DNA of 64,000 nucleotides from Flavobacterium xueshanense (lineage in GTDB: Bacteria; Bacteroidota; Bacteroidia; Flavobacteriales; Flavobacteriaceae), in the NCBI RefSeq assembly GCF_900112975.1, contig NZ_FONQ01000009.1, forward strand, positions 62,001 through 126,000. Reading direction: 5' to 3'. Made by a program: the position numbers and the translations under genes. The notes under the pieces are model-generated. The model saw only the letters and a list, made by a program, of their open reading frames with translations. It searched no databases and was not told the origin of the DNA. Below, piece after piece: positions 56,571-64,000 of this stretch (within the stretch, counting starts at the first letter, position 1; every line of letters begins with the position of its first letter).

Positions 56571-59204
56571 ATGAAAATAATAGAGATTAAGGTGATGCGT
56601 GGAGCCAATTACTGGTCTGGAAACAGGAAAAAACTTATTGTTATGAAACTTGACATTGGAGAGTGGGAGCAACGGCCTACAAACACGATTGGAGGTTTTG
56701 GCGAAGTATTGGAACAACTGTTGCCGTTTTTAAAAAGTCGCAAATGTTCAGAAGGAATTGAAAACAGTTTTTTAGAACGTGTAAAAACAGGAATATTAGT
56801 CGGACATGTCGTAGAACAAGTAGCGCTTGAATTACAAAGCCTCGCGGGAATGGAGTGTGGTTTCGGACAAACGCTCTCTACCAATGTAAAGGGCATTTAT
56901 CATGTTGTATTCTCATATGGTACTGAAAGAGCTGGGAAATATGCTGCCAAAGCTGCGGTTGATCTAGTGGAAAACCTGTTAATTGGATTGGAGTATAATG
57001 TGGACGTTGCTGTTCAAGAATTGCAACTCTTGCACAATAGAGAAAAATTGGGTCCTAGTACGTTCGCCATTGTAAAAGAAGCGGAAAGCAGAAATATTCC
57101 TTACACCAGACTAAATGATGATTCTCTATTGATGTTGGGACAGGGATGCAATCAAAAAATTATCCGCGCATCCGTTGCATCAACTACAAGCAGCATAGCA
57201 GTTGATATGGCTTGTGATAAAGATGCAACCCGCAACTTATTGTCCCAGTCATACATTCCCGTACCTAAAGGTATGCTAATAGATAATATAACTGAACTGG
57301 AAGAAGTTGTAAAAAAAATTGGATTTTCGCTTGTGACCAAACCGGTAAATGGCAACCACGGCAGAGGAATTACCACACAAATAACAACTCTAGAAGAGGC
57401 ACAAAAAGGTTTTTATGATGCCCAAAAAATTTCAGGAAATGTAATAGTGGAGCGTTTTATTCCAGGTAATGACTACCGTTTTCTGGTTATAAATTACAAA
57501 CTGGCAGCGGTAGCAAAACGAACACCGGCTTTAGTGTTAGGCAATGGTATAGCAACTATTGAAGAACTGATTACTGAAACTAACAGTGATCCAAACAGAG
57601 GTGAAGGTCACCTAAAAGCACTCACTAAAATAAAAATTGATGTGGCAACACAAGCCATTTTAGCGGCAAAAGGACTTAGACTGGATTCGGTTTTATCAAT
57701 TGGAGAAATTTTATTTTTAAAAGATACTGCCAACTTAAGCTCGGGCGGAACAGCAACGGATATAACGGATTTGGTGCATCCACAGAATGTTTTTATGGCA
57801 GAACGTATTGCACGTCTGATGAATTTGGACATTTGTGGTATTGATATAATGGCAGAAAATGTTGCTATTCCGATAACCGAAAAAAACGGAGCTGTGATTG
57901 AAGTAAATGCAGGTCCTGGTTTGAGAATGCACCTTTCTCCCACCAAAGGAATGGCAAGAAATGTGGCTGAGCCTTTAGTCAATATGCTTTTCCCTAATAA
58001 TGCCAACGGACGTATTCCGGTTGTTGCTGTTTCAGGTACCAATGGAAAAACTACGGTTACACGATTGATTGCCCATCTGGCGCAAGCGGCAGGACATCAT
58101 ACAGGATATACGACAACGGATGGAATTTATATCGATGGAAATGCAATTCGTTTAGGAGATTGTAGCGGACCCGGCGGTTCAGCTACCGTGCTTCGTGACC
58201 CACTTGTTGATTTTGCAGTGCTCGAATGTGCCAGAGGCGGAATACTTCGAGCCGGCCTTGGATTTGATAAATGCAACATAAGTGTGGTAACCAACGTTAC
58301 TGAGGATCATTTGGGATTAAATGACATTGACACCATTGATCAATTGGCTCGGGTTAAAGCAGTGGTGGCGCAAAGTACCTTTGATAACGGAACTGCAATT
58401 CTGAATGGGGATGACGATTTGGTTTATCAAATGAAAAATACCCTCACTTGCACCATTGCATTATTCAGCATGGATGCCAATAATGAACGGATAAAAAAAC
58501 ATTGCAGTGACGGCGGATTAGCGGCTTTTATTGAAGATAATTATTTTGTCATAAGCAAAGGCGAATCGAAAATAAAAATAGCAGCAGTTGATCAAGTGCC
58601 CCTTACCTTTTCAGGTACCTGCGAGTTTATGATTAAAAATGTTTTGCCCGCTTTATTAGCGGCTTCAATAAGTAATTTTCCTATCGAAACAATTAAGGCT
58701 GCGCTTAATTCTTTTATCCCTTCACCAGCATTGACGCCTGGCAGAATGAATGTTTTCGAGTTTAAGAATTTCCGATTAATGATTGATTATGTTCATAATA
58801 CGGACGGATACATTCAGATGCAAAAATTTATGGAGCGAGTTGAAGCAACAAAAAAGACAGGAATAATTTCAGCCACCGGAGACCGTCGTGTCGAAGATAT
58901 AAAAAAAATTGGCAGGTATTCTGCTCAAATGTTTGATGAAATAATAATAAGACACGGAGACAACAGAGGACGAACGACAGAAGAACTAAGCACGATGCTT
59001 TCTGATGGTATTCGGGAAATTGACAGCAACATTAAGATAAGTATCATTTCAAATGAAATAGAATCCGTACAATATGCCATCGATCATGCGCAAAGCGGTG
59101 AATTTATTTTTGTGTGTGTTGATGACATTCAAAATACGCTTGCCTATGTGCAACAACAAATAGAAAAAGAAAATGCAACGGTTAATTTAGTTCCGCAGTC
59201 CTGA
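56571..59204 (+). CDS. cphA: Cyanophycin synthetase
   Basis: 877 residues, the normal size for CphA1. An N-terminal domain (about 1-160) comes first. An ATP-grasp domain (about 215-475: VTKPVNGNHGRGITTQITTL, VERFIPGNDYRFLVI, VIEVNAGPGLRMHLSPTKG) adds Asp. A Mur-ligase-like domain with P-loop SGTNGKTTVTRL (about 486-497) and DYVHNTDGYIQMQKFM adds Arg. It polymerises aspartate and arginine into cyanophycin, a nitrogen reserve, from a primer. No cyanophycinase or isoaspartyl dipeptidase gene is in the window. It lies 230 bases past the DUF72 remnant and 205 before a DUF6268 gene. Confidence 0.95.
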   Translation: MKIIEIKVMRGANYWSGNRKKLIVMKLDIGEWEQRPTNTIGGFGEVLEQLLPFLKSRKCSEGIENSFLERVKTGILVGHVVEQVALELQSLAGMECGFGQTLSTNVKGIYHVVFSYGTERAGKYAAKAAVDLVENLLIGLEYNVDVAVQELQLLHNREKLGPSTFAIVKEAESRNIPYTRLNDDSLLMLGQGCNQKIIRASVASTTSSIAVDMACDKDATRNLLSQSYIPVPKGMLIDNITELEEVVKKIGFSLVTKPVNGNHGRGITTQITTLEEAQKGFYDAQKISGNVIVERFIPGNDYRFLVINYKLAAVAKRTPALVLGNGIATIEELITETNSDPNRGEGHLKALTKIKIDVATQAILAAKGLRLDSVLSIGEILFLKDTANLSSGGTATDITDLVHPQNVFMAERIARLMNLDICGIDIMAENVAIPITEKNGAVIEVNAGPGLRMHLSPTKGMARNVAEPLVNMLFPNNANGRIPVVAVSGTNGKTTVTRLIAHLAQAAGHHTGYTTTDGIYIDGNAIRLGDCSGPGGSATVLRDPLVDFAVLECARGGILRAGLGFDKCNISVVTNVTEDHLGLNDIDTIDQLARVKAVVAQSTFDNGTAILNGDDDLVYQMKNTLTCTIALFSMDANNERIKKHCSDGGLAAFIEDNYFVISKGESKIKIAAVDQVPLTFSGTCEFMIKNVLPALLAASISNFPIETIKAALNSFIPSPALTPGRMNVFEFKNFRLMIDYVHNTDGYIQMQKFMERVEATKKTGIISATGDRRVEDIKKIGRYSAQMFDEIIIRHGDNRGRTTEELSTMLSDGIREIDSNIKISIISNEIESVQYAIDHAQSGEFIFVCVDDIQNTLAYVQQQIEKENATVNLVPQS

Positions 59205-59409
59205 TAGAAATAGTTTAGTTTCACATGCTAGCGGAAGCAACTGGAAGTACAAATAAAATAGAAACAGCTATTTCACTGCTGTACCAATTGTGATGCTTTA
59301 CACCACTAAATTTGTGTTGTGGTTCTGTTTTAAAGAAGAGCACTTCAAATGTTTATCAAAAACGAAAAGACCATATTTAACAATTTTTAAATAATATCAA
59401 CTCTATAAA

Positions 59410-60321
59410 ATGAAAAAAAAATTAATACCATTGTTATTTTTATTACTGCCTTTTTTATGCAGTGCGCAAGAATACATTGATCTGTTTTCCATCAATTATG
59501 GGAAATCGCAAAAAACAACTTTCGAAAATTCATCCATTAAAACCGACATAACTACGTTTCAAACGAATCTTATTTTACCAATTGTTTTAAATGAAAAATA
59601 TATTGCTGTTACTGGTGTGAATTTCAGCAGCTACAAATTACAATTGTTTCCTAATTCTGAAAAAAATCATTTACACTCAACAAATTTAAGAGCGGGTTTG
59701 ACTGTAAAACATTCCGAACACTGGAGCGGAATATACCTTTTTCTGCCAAAAGTGGCATCTGATTATATCAATCTCAGCAGTGAAGATATTTATCTGGGCG
59801 GATTGGCTTTATTAAAATATAAAAGAAACGAAAGTTTTGGTTATGGTTTGGGGGTTTACGGCAGCAGTGAAGCTTACGGTATGTCCGTAGTTCCCATTGT
59901 TACTTTCTATTACCATAGTTTGAATAAACGTTTTGAAATAAATGCCTTTATGCCAAATGACGCTGACATCAATTATAGTTTGACTGATAAAACTAAAGTA
60001 GGCGTGGACTTTCTGGGTCATGGAAACAGTTACAAACTGACTACTGATAACGTTCGTTCGAATTATGTCGAAAATAATTCGATAGATTTTTCCACTTACG
60101 TACAAAGAAGCGTTCTGGACAAAAAAATTCTTTTACGTCTAAAAATGGGCTATTCTTTAAACCAGTTTAGAGTGTATCCAATAGATCAAAAACTTGATTT
60201 ACAAATTCTAGCGTTAAAATTTGGGGATAACCGAACCCTAGTATTAGAAAACAAATCAAATACACTCCTTTTGAAGTTGGAAGCTATTTATCGCTTTGAT
60301 TTGAGTAACGTTAAAAAATAA
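59410..60321 (+). CDS. DUF6268-family outer-membrane beta-barrel protein
   Basis: 303 residues. Signal peptide (MKKKLIPLLFLLLPFLCSA, then QEY); the mature part is a run of amphipathic strands with the usual DUF6268 landmarks: QTNLILPIVLNEKYIAVTGV, FLPKVASDYINLSSEDIYLG and FEINAFMPNDADINYSLTDK. It ends on a Tyr/Phe strand near YRFDLSNVKK. No known function. A decayed partial copy lies at 53721-54114. Its position after cphA is not evidence of a shared role, given the 205-base gap. Confidence 0.82.
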   Translation: MKKKLIPLLFLLLPFLCSAQEYIDLFSINYGKSQKTTFENSSIKTDITTFQTNLILPIVLNEKYIAVTGVNFSSYKLQLFPNSEKNHLHSTNLRAGLTVKHSEHWSGIYLFLPKVASDYINLSSEDIYLGGLALLKYKRNESFGYGLGVYGSSEAYGMSVVPIVTFYYHSLNKRFEINAFMPNDADINYSLTDKTKVGVDFLGHGNSYKLTTDNVRSNYVENNSIDFSTYVQRSVLDKKILLRLKMGYSLNQFRVYPIDQKLDLQILALKFGDNRTLVLENKSNTLLLKLEAIYRFDLSNVKK

Positions 60322-60598
60322 GTCGAATCACGAAAATGTGTTTACGGTGCGCAGTTGAATTTATTATTAAAAGATAACTAATCTACCCGTTAAGTATATT
60401 TCAATTTGTTTAATTTTTTAACCACATACAAACATAAATTTTAAAATTTGGAAGGCGTTTTACTTTTTTTAAAAAAACCATAGCTGTGTGAATGCGAGAA
60501 TTGTGCTATCTAACCCTTTTTTTCTATGTTTTTATGTGGTTCAATTTTTTATTGAAGATTAATTGAAATTTGTATTACTTACTCCCAACGGGTTAAAG

Positions 60599-60746
60599 TT
60601 GTGATTTTGTCATTCCTAACGAGTAGGAATCAAATAATAGATTCACAAAGTGAGATTTCTCGTTGATCGAAATGACAAAATCAATCAATACTAAAGATAC
60701 AATTTGTAACTTATAATACTTAAATCTATTTAGAGCTAACGAGTTA
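60599..60746 (-). repeat. Dispersed intergenic repeat, copy B (inverted to copy A)
   Basis: GATTTTGTCATTCC ... GAGATTTCTCGTTGATCGAA, then ATGACAAAATCA. The reverse complement aligns with 26551-26697 over the inner hairpin and the outer ATTGTATC and AACTCGTTAGC parts. The rest of the 531-base gap (60322-60852) shows no gene. Confidence 0.75.
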
Positions 60747-60852
60747 TAAAACGATATTTTACACACCAAAAAAAACTTTAATTATATCCAGTGGGTTACG
60801 GAGCAATAAAATTCATCACTGATTTATTTACCGCGATGCGTATTTTGATGTA

Positions 60853-62037
60853 TTATTCAGTCTCTGCTTTTTCCGAAATATCCTTCTTATCGGAAGGTTT
60901 ATTGAGGGGTAAGGTAAAATAAAAAGTAGATCCTTTACCTTCTTCACTTTCAACCCATATTTTTCCGTTATTTTTTTCTAAAAATCCTTTCACAAGCAAT
61001 AGACCAATACCCGCTCCTTTATTTTCTTCTACCGCTTTTGAAAGTGCTTTAACCTGAGGAGTAAAAAGTTTATCCATTATTTCTTTTGACATACCCTTTC
61101 CTGAATCTTTTATTGCTACAATCATCATGTCGTCACTTTGCTTTGCTGACAAGGTAATTTGGCCACCTTTATGCGAATGTTTAATCGCATTCGAAACTAT
61201 ATTTTGAAGAATAGAAAGCAACATTTTCTCATCGGCAAAAACGCTACAATTTTCTTCTATTTCATTGTGAAGATTTATGGTATTGATGGATGCGGTTTCT
61301 TTTAAAGACTCAAAAACTTTTTTTACATAATGAGTAAGTTCAATTTTTGACGGTACAAACGCTTCGGCAGCATACTTTATCCTTGTCCATTCTACCAGAT
61401 AATCCAGCATGTTCAATTCGTTTACCGCCGCAATATGAAATTCTTTCAACAAATCTTTGGCTAAAATAGGATCAATTTTATCGAAATTTGTCTCCAAATA
61501 TTGAGCACCTTGAATAATTCCTGCAAGTGGGCTTCTTAAATCGTGAGACAAAATCGCAAGTACACTTTCCTTGTGGGCATTAAGATCTTCCAGCTCTTTT
61601 GCATATTTTTTAATTGAGTCTTCGGACTCTTTTTTGGCAGTGATGTCGCGCAATATTTTTACAAATCCTATGACTGCATCATCTTCGTCTTTCAATGGGA
61701 ATACCAATCCATCTGCAAAAAACGTTTTTCCGTCCTTGCATAAGTGCCATCTTACATCTACAGATCGTCCTTCTTTTAGAGCAATATCAATTTCCCTTTG
61801 CGGAATTCCAGCTTTTTTATCTTCTTTCGTAAAAATAGTTTCAAATGGTTTACCCATGATTTCATCTGTTTCATATTGAAATATATGTGTTGCCCCGGAA
61901 TTCCAACTGTTAATATTTAAATCTGTATCAACCGTAAAAATGGAATAGTCCAGTAAACTATCAATTATTTGGCTATAAAATTCTGCTGTAGGAACGTATT
62001 GTTCCTTAAGACCTTTCGTAGTTTTTGCTGTAGACAT
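60853..62037 (-). CDS. PAS-domain sensor histidine kinase
   Basis: 394 residues from ATG 62037 (MSTAKTTKGLKEQ). One PAS domain (about 22-140: SLLDYSIFTVDTDLNINSWN, GFVKILRDITAKK), a HisKA dimer helix with the phospho-acceptor His in VLAILSHDLRSPLAGIIQ (about 163), and the catalytic domain with N box QNIVSNAIKHS, G1 KDSGKGMS and G2 GAGIGLLLVK. All boxes are intact. No membrane segment, so it is a cytosolic sensor, perhaps of redox or ligand via PAS. No response regulator is adjacent except the remnant at 62533. Paralogue of the broken kinase at 51029-51721. Confidence 0.9.
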   Translation of the reverse strand: MSTAKTTKGLKEQYVPTAEFYSQIIDSLLDYSIFTVDTDLNINSWNSGATHIFQYETDEIMGKPFETIFTKEDKKAGIPQREIDIALKEGRSVDVRWHLCKDGKTFFADGLVFPLKDEDDAVIGFVKILRDITAKKESEDSIKKYAKELEDLNAHKESVLAILSHDLRSPLAGIIQGAQYLETNFDKIDPILAKDLLKEFHIAAVNELNMLDYLVEWTRIKYAAEAFVPSKIELTHYVKKVFESLKETASINTINLHNEIEENCSVFADEKMLLSILQNIVSNAIKHSHKGGQITLSAKQSDDMMIVAIKDSGKGMSKEIMDKLFTPQVKALSKAVEENKGAGIGLLLVKGFLEKNNGKIWVESEEGKGSTFYFTLPLNKPSDKKDISEKAETE

Positions 62038-62532
62038 TTTTTTTGGATTTAAAAATACTGTATGAAGAATCAAGGCGCAAATATCTTTTTTTCACCATAA
62101 AATGTGTTATATAATTATTTTTATTTGTTGCAAAATTTAATGATAAGTTTTAGAATATTTACATAAAAGCGTAATTGCTAACGGACCAGCTCCAACTTTT
62201 TTTTTCATGGATAGATTTTTGCCAATCCGAAAGAGCAACTTTTGTTTTTAATAAAAACTACTTTATATCATCCTTTTATTAGTATCCAAATCAATGATGC
62301 GAGAGACGCTAATCCAGGCTAGAAATGGATGGGAACTGACTAAATGTTCTGTGATAAAAAAGAAAATTTTCTTTTACTCAACGAATATTGTAGAATTTCT
62401 AATGCTAATCAACTAAAAAATATTTCTAATTTACAAGGCGATTTTTTAATTGAAATTTGATATTAATCTAGTAAATAGGTACTTAGAAGTAAGCAAAATA
62501 TATTTTTCGCTTTAAAATTTCATTTTACCATT

Positions 62533-62665
62533 TTGAAAAACATTCTCATTATTGACGACGCAAAAAAACTTCGCGGACATCTCGCTAAAATTGTAAAATC
62601 TGAAGAATTTGAAGTTTTGAAGCATCGAATTTAAAAGGCTCACTTAAAAAAAATGGGGAGAAGTC
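62533..62665 (+). pseudogene. Response-regulator N-terminal stub
   Basis: From TTG 62533: KNILIIDDAKKLRGHLAKIV, KSEEFEVLKHRI and a stop at 62634. A one-base shift near 62620 restores EVLxASNLKGSLKKNGEK. This is the first ~45 residues of a receiver domain (IIDDEKKLR type, here with Ala for Glu). The phospho-Asp strand and all output domains are missing. It stands where kdp clusters of flavobacteria carry a regulator gene. Confidence 0.65.
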
Positions 62666-62881
62666 TTAAATTTGGATAAAAAAATAAATGGATTTTTCAA
62701 TATTTCCTTTTTTTCTACTTGAAGGATTATTATCTTATTTTGACATTGTTGATTTCAATGAATTGGGGGATTGATTATTCCATTTATCGGAATCAAATTA
62801 ATCAATTTGGTCGTAGCATTATTCATGTAAAACCATACCTAATCGATTTTTAAAATGGGTTAGGTTTAAAAAAATAAAGAA

Positions 62882-63436
62882 ATGAAAAATATATTTTCAA
62901 TACTTAAATTCACACTATTTATGGTGGTGTTGTTAGCTGTCATTTACCCAATGGCGATTTTCGGAATAGCACAGCTTGTTCCAAACAACGGAAAAGGAGA
63001 AACGGTTACTGTAAACGGAAAAGTAGTGGGTTACCAAAAAATTGGATAGAAATTCGATAAATCAAACTACTTTTGGGGAAGGCCTTTTGCTGTGGATTAC
63101 AACGCTGCAGGAAGTGCGGGAAGCAACAAAGGACCTAATAATGCGGAATATTTGGCTTTAGTTCAAAAAAGAATTGATACTTTTTTAATGGTTCATCCAT
63201 ATCTGAAAAAAGGAGAAATTCCATCGGATATGGTGACGGCTTCGGGAAGTGGCTTAGATCCAAATATTTCACCGCAAGGAGCGTTGATTCAGGTGAAACG
63301 AGTGGCAGCAGCAAGAAACTTGCCGGAAGAAAAAGTAAAAGCTTTGGTGGAAACCAAAATCAATAATCCTGCAATAATAGGGACATCAACTGTAAATGTT
63401 TTAAAGTTGAATGTCGCTTTGGATGAGTTAAAATAA
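62882..63436 (+). pseudogene. kdpC: kdpC with an internal stop codon
   Basis: The full frame of 184 codons is KdpC-like: a membrane-anchor start MKNIFSILKFTLFMVVLLAV, GKVVGYQKIG, then an in-frame TAG at 63047-63049, then KFDKSNYFWGRPFAVDYNAA, GSAGSNKGPNNAEYL, SGSGLDPNISPQGALIQVKR and NVLKLNVALDELK. The last piece could be made only by re-initiation and would lack the anchor. KdpC stabilises the KdpFABC potassium pump, but kdpA and intact kdpB are absent here. CAG to TAG is the simplest change, since Gln or a similar residue follows GYxKIG in relatives. Confidence 0.88.
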
Positions 63437-63455
63437 AAATAATAATTAACATTTT

Positions 63456-63488
63456 AAGCCTTTCAGGGTTAAAAACCCTGAAAGGCTT
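63456..63488. terminator. Hairpin between kdpC and the porin-like gene
   Basis: AAGCCTTTCAGGGTT pairs perfectly over 15 bases with AACCCTGAAAGGCTT around AAA. No T tract. A similar sequence is frequent between genes in Bacteroidota, so it could be a small repeat rather than a terminator. Confidence 0.6.
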
Positions 63489-63504
63489 GTAATAATCGGC
63501 AAAA

Positions 63505-64000
63505 ATGAAAATAATAATAATTACAGCATTACTAGCTTTTGCAGGTACAACAATTAATGCTCAGGAAGTGGAGAAAGAAAAAAGTCCTTTTACGTTTTCG
63601 GGTTATATAGAAACGTATTACAGTTATGATTTTGGCAAACCCGACAATCATGTAAGGCCAGGATTTATTTACAGTCATAACAAACATAATGAAGTCAATT
63701 TGAATTTAGGATTGGCAAAAGTGAATTATGCCAAGGACAATATTCGTGGGAATTTTGCACTCATGGCCGGAACGTATGCCCAATACAATCTGGCTGCCGA
63801 ACCGGATTTGTTGCAAAATGTGTATGAAGGCAATATTGGAGTGAAAATATCGACAACTCATAATCTTTGGGTTGATGCGGGAATTATGCCTTCGCACATT
63901 GGGTTTGAAAGCGCAATTGGTAAAGATTGTATGGCTTTGACCAGAAGTATTTTGGCTGATAATTCACCGTATTATGAAACGGGAGTAAAAATTGGGTATA
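63505..64000 (+). CDS. Porin-like outer-membrane protein, N-terminal part (runs off the window)
   Basis: 165 codons are in the window. Signal peptide MKIIIITALLAFAGTTINA, then QEVEKEKSPFTFSGYIETYY, KHNEVNLNLGLAKVNYAKDN, LWVDAGIMPSHIGFESAIGK and further strands. It is the outer-membrane beta-barrel protein that usually follows kdpC in flavobacterial kdp clusters (known from gene order, recalled rather than checked). No stop within the window, so unlike kdpC it seems intact this far. It may serve ion passage across the outer membrane. Confidence 0.75.
   Translation, partial: MKIIIITALLAFAGTTINAQEVEKEKSPFTFSGYIETYYSYDFGKPDNHVRPGFIYSHNKHNEVNLNLGLAKVNYAKDNIRGNFALMAGTYAQYNLAAEPDLLQNVYEGNIGVKISTTHNLWVDAGIMPSHIGFESAIGKDCMALTRSILADNSPYYETGVKIGY

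Noticed and set aside
62640..62881. kdpF or kdpA remnants between the regulator stub and kdpC
   Set aside because: A weak LINLVVALF stretch resembles small hydrophobic subunits but lacks the conserved KPE ending; not enough to call.
7603..63049. Stop-codon reassignment or general readthrough
   Set aside because: Intact genes end in normal TAA/TAG/TGA, prfB has its own TGA-dependent frameshift, and the interrupted genes also show deletions and lost active-site residues typical of decay.
1..64000. CRISPR arrays, tRNA or rRNA genes, prophage
   Set aside because: No repeat-spacer pattern, no clover-leaf T-arm other than that of tmRNA, no phage structural genes were seen by reading; a program scan would be more sensitive.

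Overview
The window reads as a chromosomal segment of a Flavobacterium-like member of the Bacteroidota. Evidence: low GC, promoters of the TTG-N17-21-TAnnTTTG type, few classical Shine-Dalgarno sites, TonB-dependent receptor and DUF6268 outer-membrane families, a tmRNA encoding the tag GENNYALAA, and a family composition (LpxD, MCC-beta, DUF202, cyanophycin synthetase) usual for flavobacteria. No tRNA, rRNA, CRISPR array or intact insertion sequence was seen.

Region 1 (1-10.6 kb, almost all minus strand) is a sulfide/persulfide detoxification island. It has a TauE-type exporter, a type II sulfide:quinone oxidoreductase, two CstB-like persulfide dioxygenase/rhodanese fusions, single rhodaneses, a carbonic-anhydrase lipoprotein, an MFS transporter and a DUF202 protein. 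Seven GTGA-N6-TCAC-like palindromes (Crp/Fnr type) lie 49-109 bases upstream of six starts and look like a shared regulon. Inside the island is a wrecked ABC efflux operon: tetR carries two in-frame stops, a tolC beginning is fused by deletion to an ftsX-type permease end, and only the ATPase gene is intact.

Region 2 (10.6-13.6 kb) is accessory. It holds a split HipBST-type toxin-antitoxin operon with three spaced operators, then a decayed MmeI-like type IIG restriction-modification gene and an IS1595-family transposase scrap.

Region 3 (13.6-48.2 kb) is mostly housekeeping: an SDR enzyme, tmRNA, serine hydrolase, lysine-forming saccharopine-dehydrogenase-like enzyme, LLM oxidoreductase, FumC, a TonB-type receptor, ArsC-like protein, CPBP protease, MenE, acyl-CoA carboxylase beta, LpxD, prfB with its programmed frameshift, threonine aldolase, YbaB, oligopeptidase B, cysteine-synthase family enzyme, YebC, S41 protease, GcvT, NnrD and a BaiN-like flavoprotein. 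Two less ordinary items are a 690-residue PLP-fold protein of unknown function and a HipA-like kinase overlapping a DUF3037 gene.

Region 4 (48.2-64 kb) mixes intact stress or storage genes (GH130, DUF6799, GSP17M-like, DUF892, cyanophycin synthetase, DUF6268 protein, PAS histidine kinase) with many remnants: a kdpB piece, a broken histidine kinase, a decayed DUF6268 copy, two response-regulator scraps, a truncated DUF72 gene and kdpC with an internal stop. The right edge enters an outer-membrane porin-like gene that follows kdpC. Gene decay by in-frame nonsense mutation and internal deletion is a recurring theme of the window.
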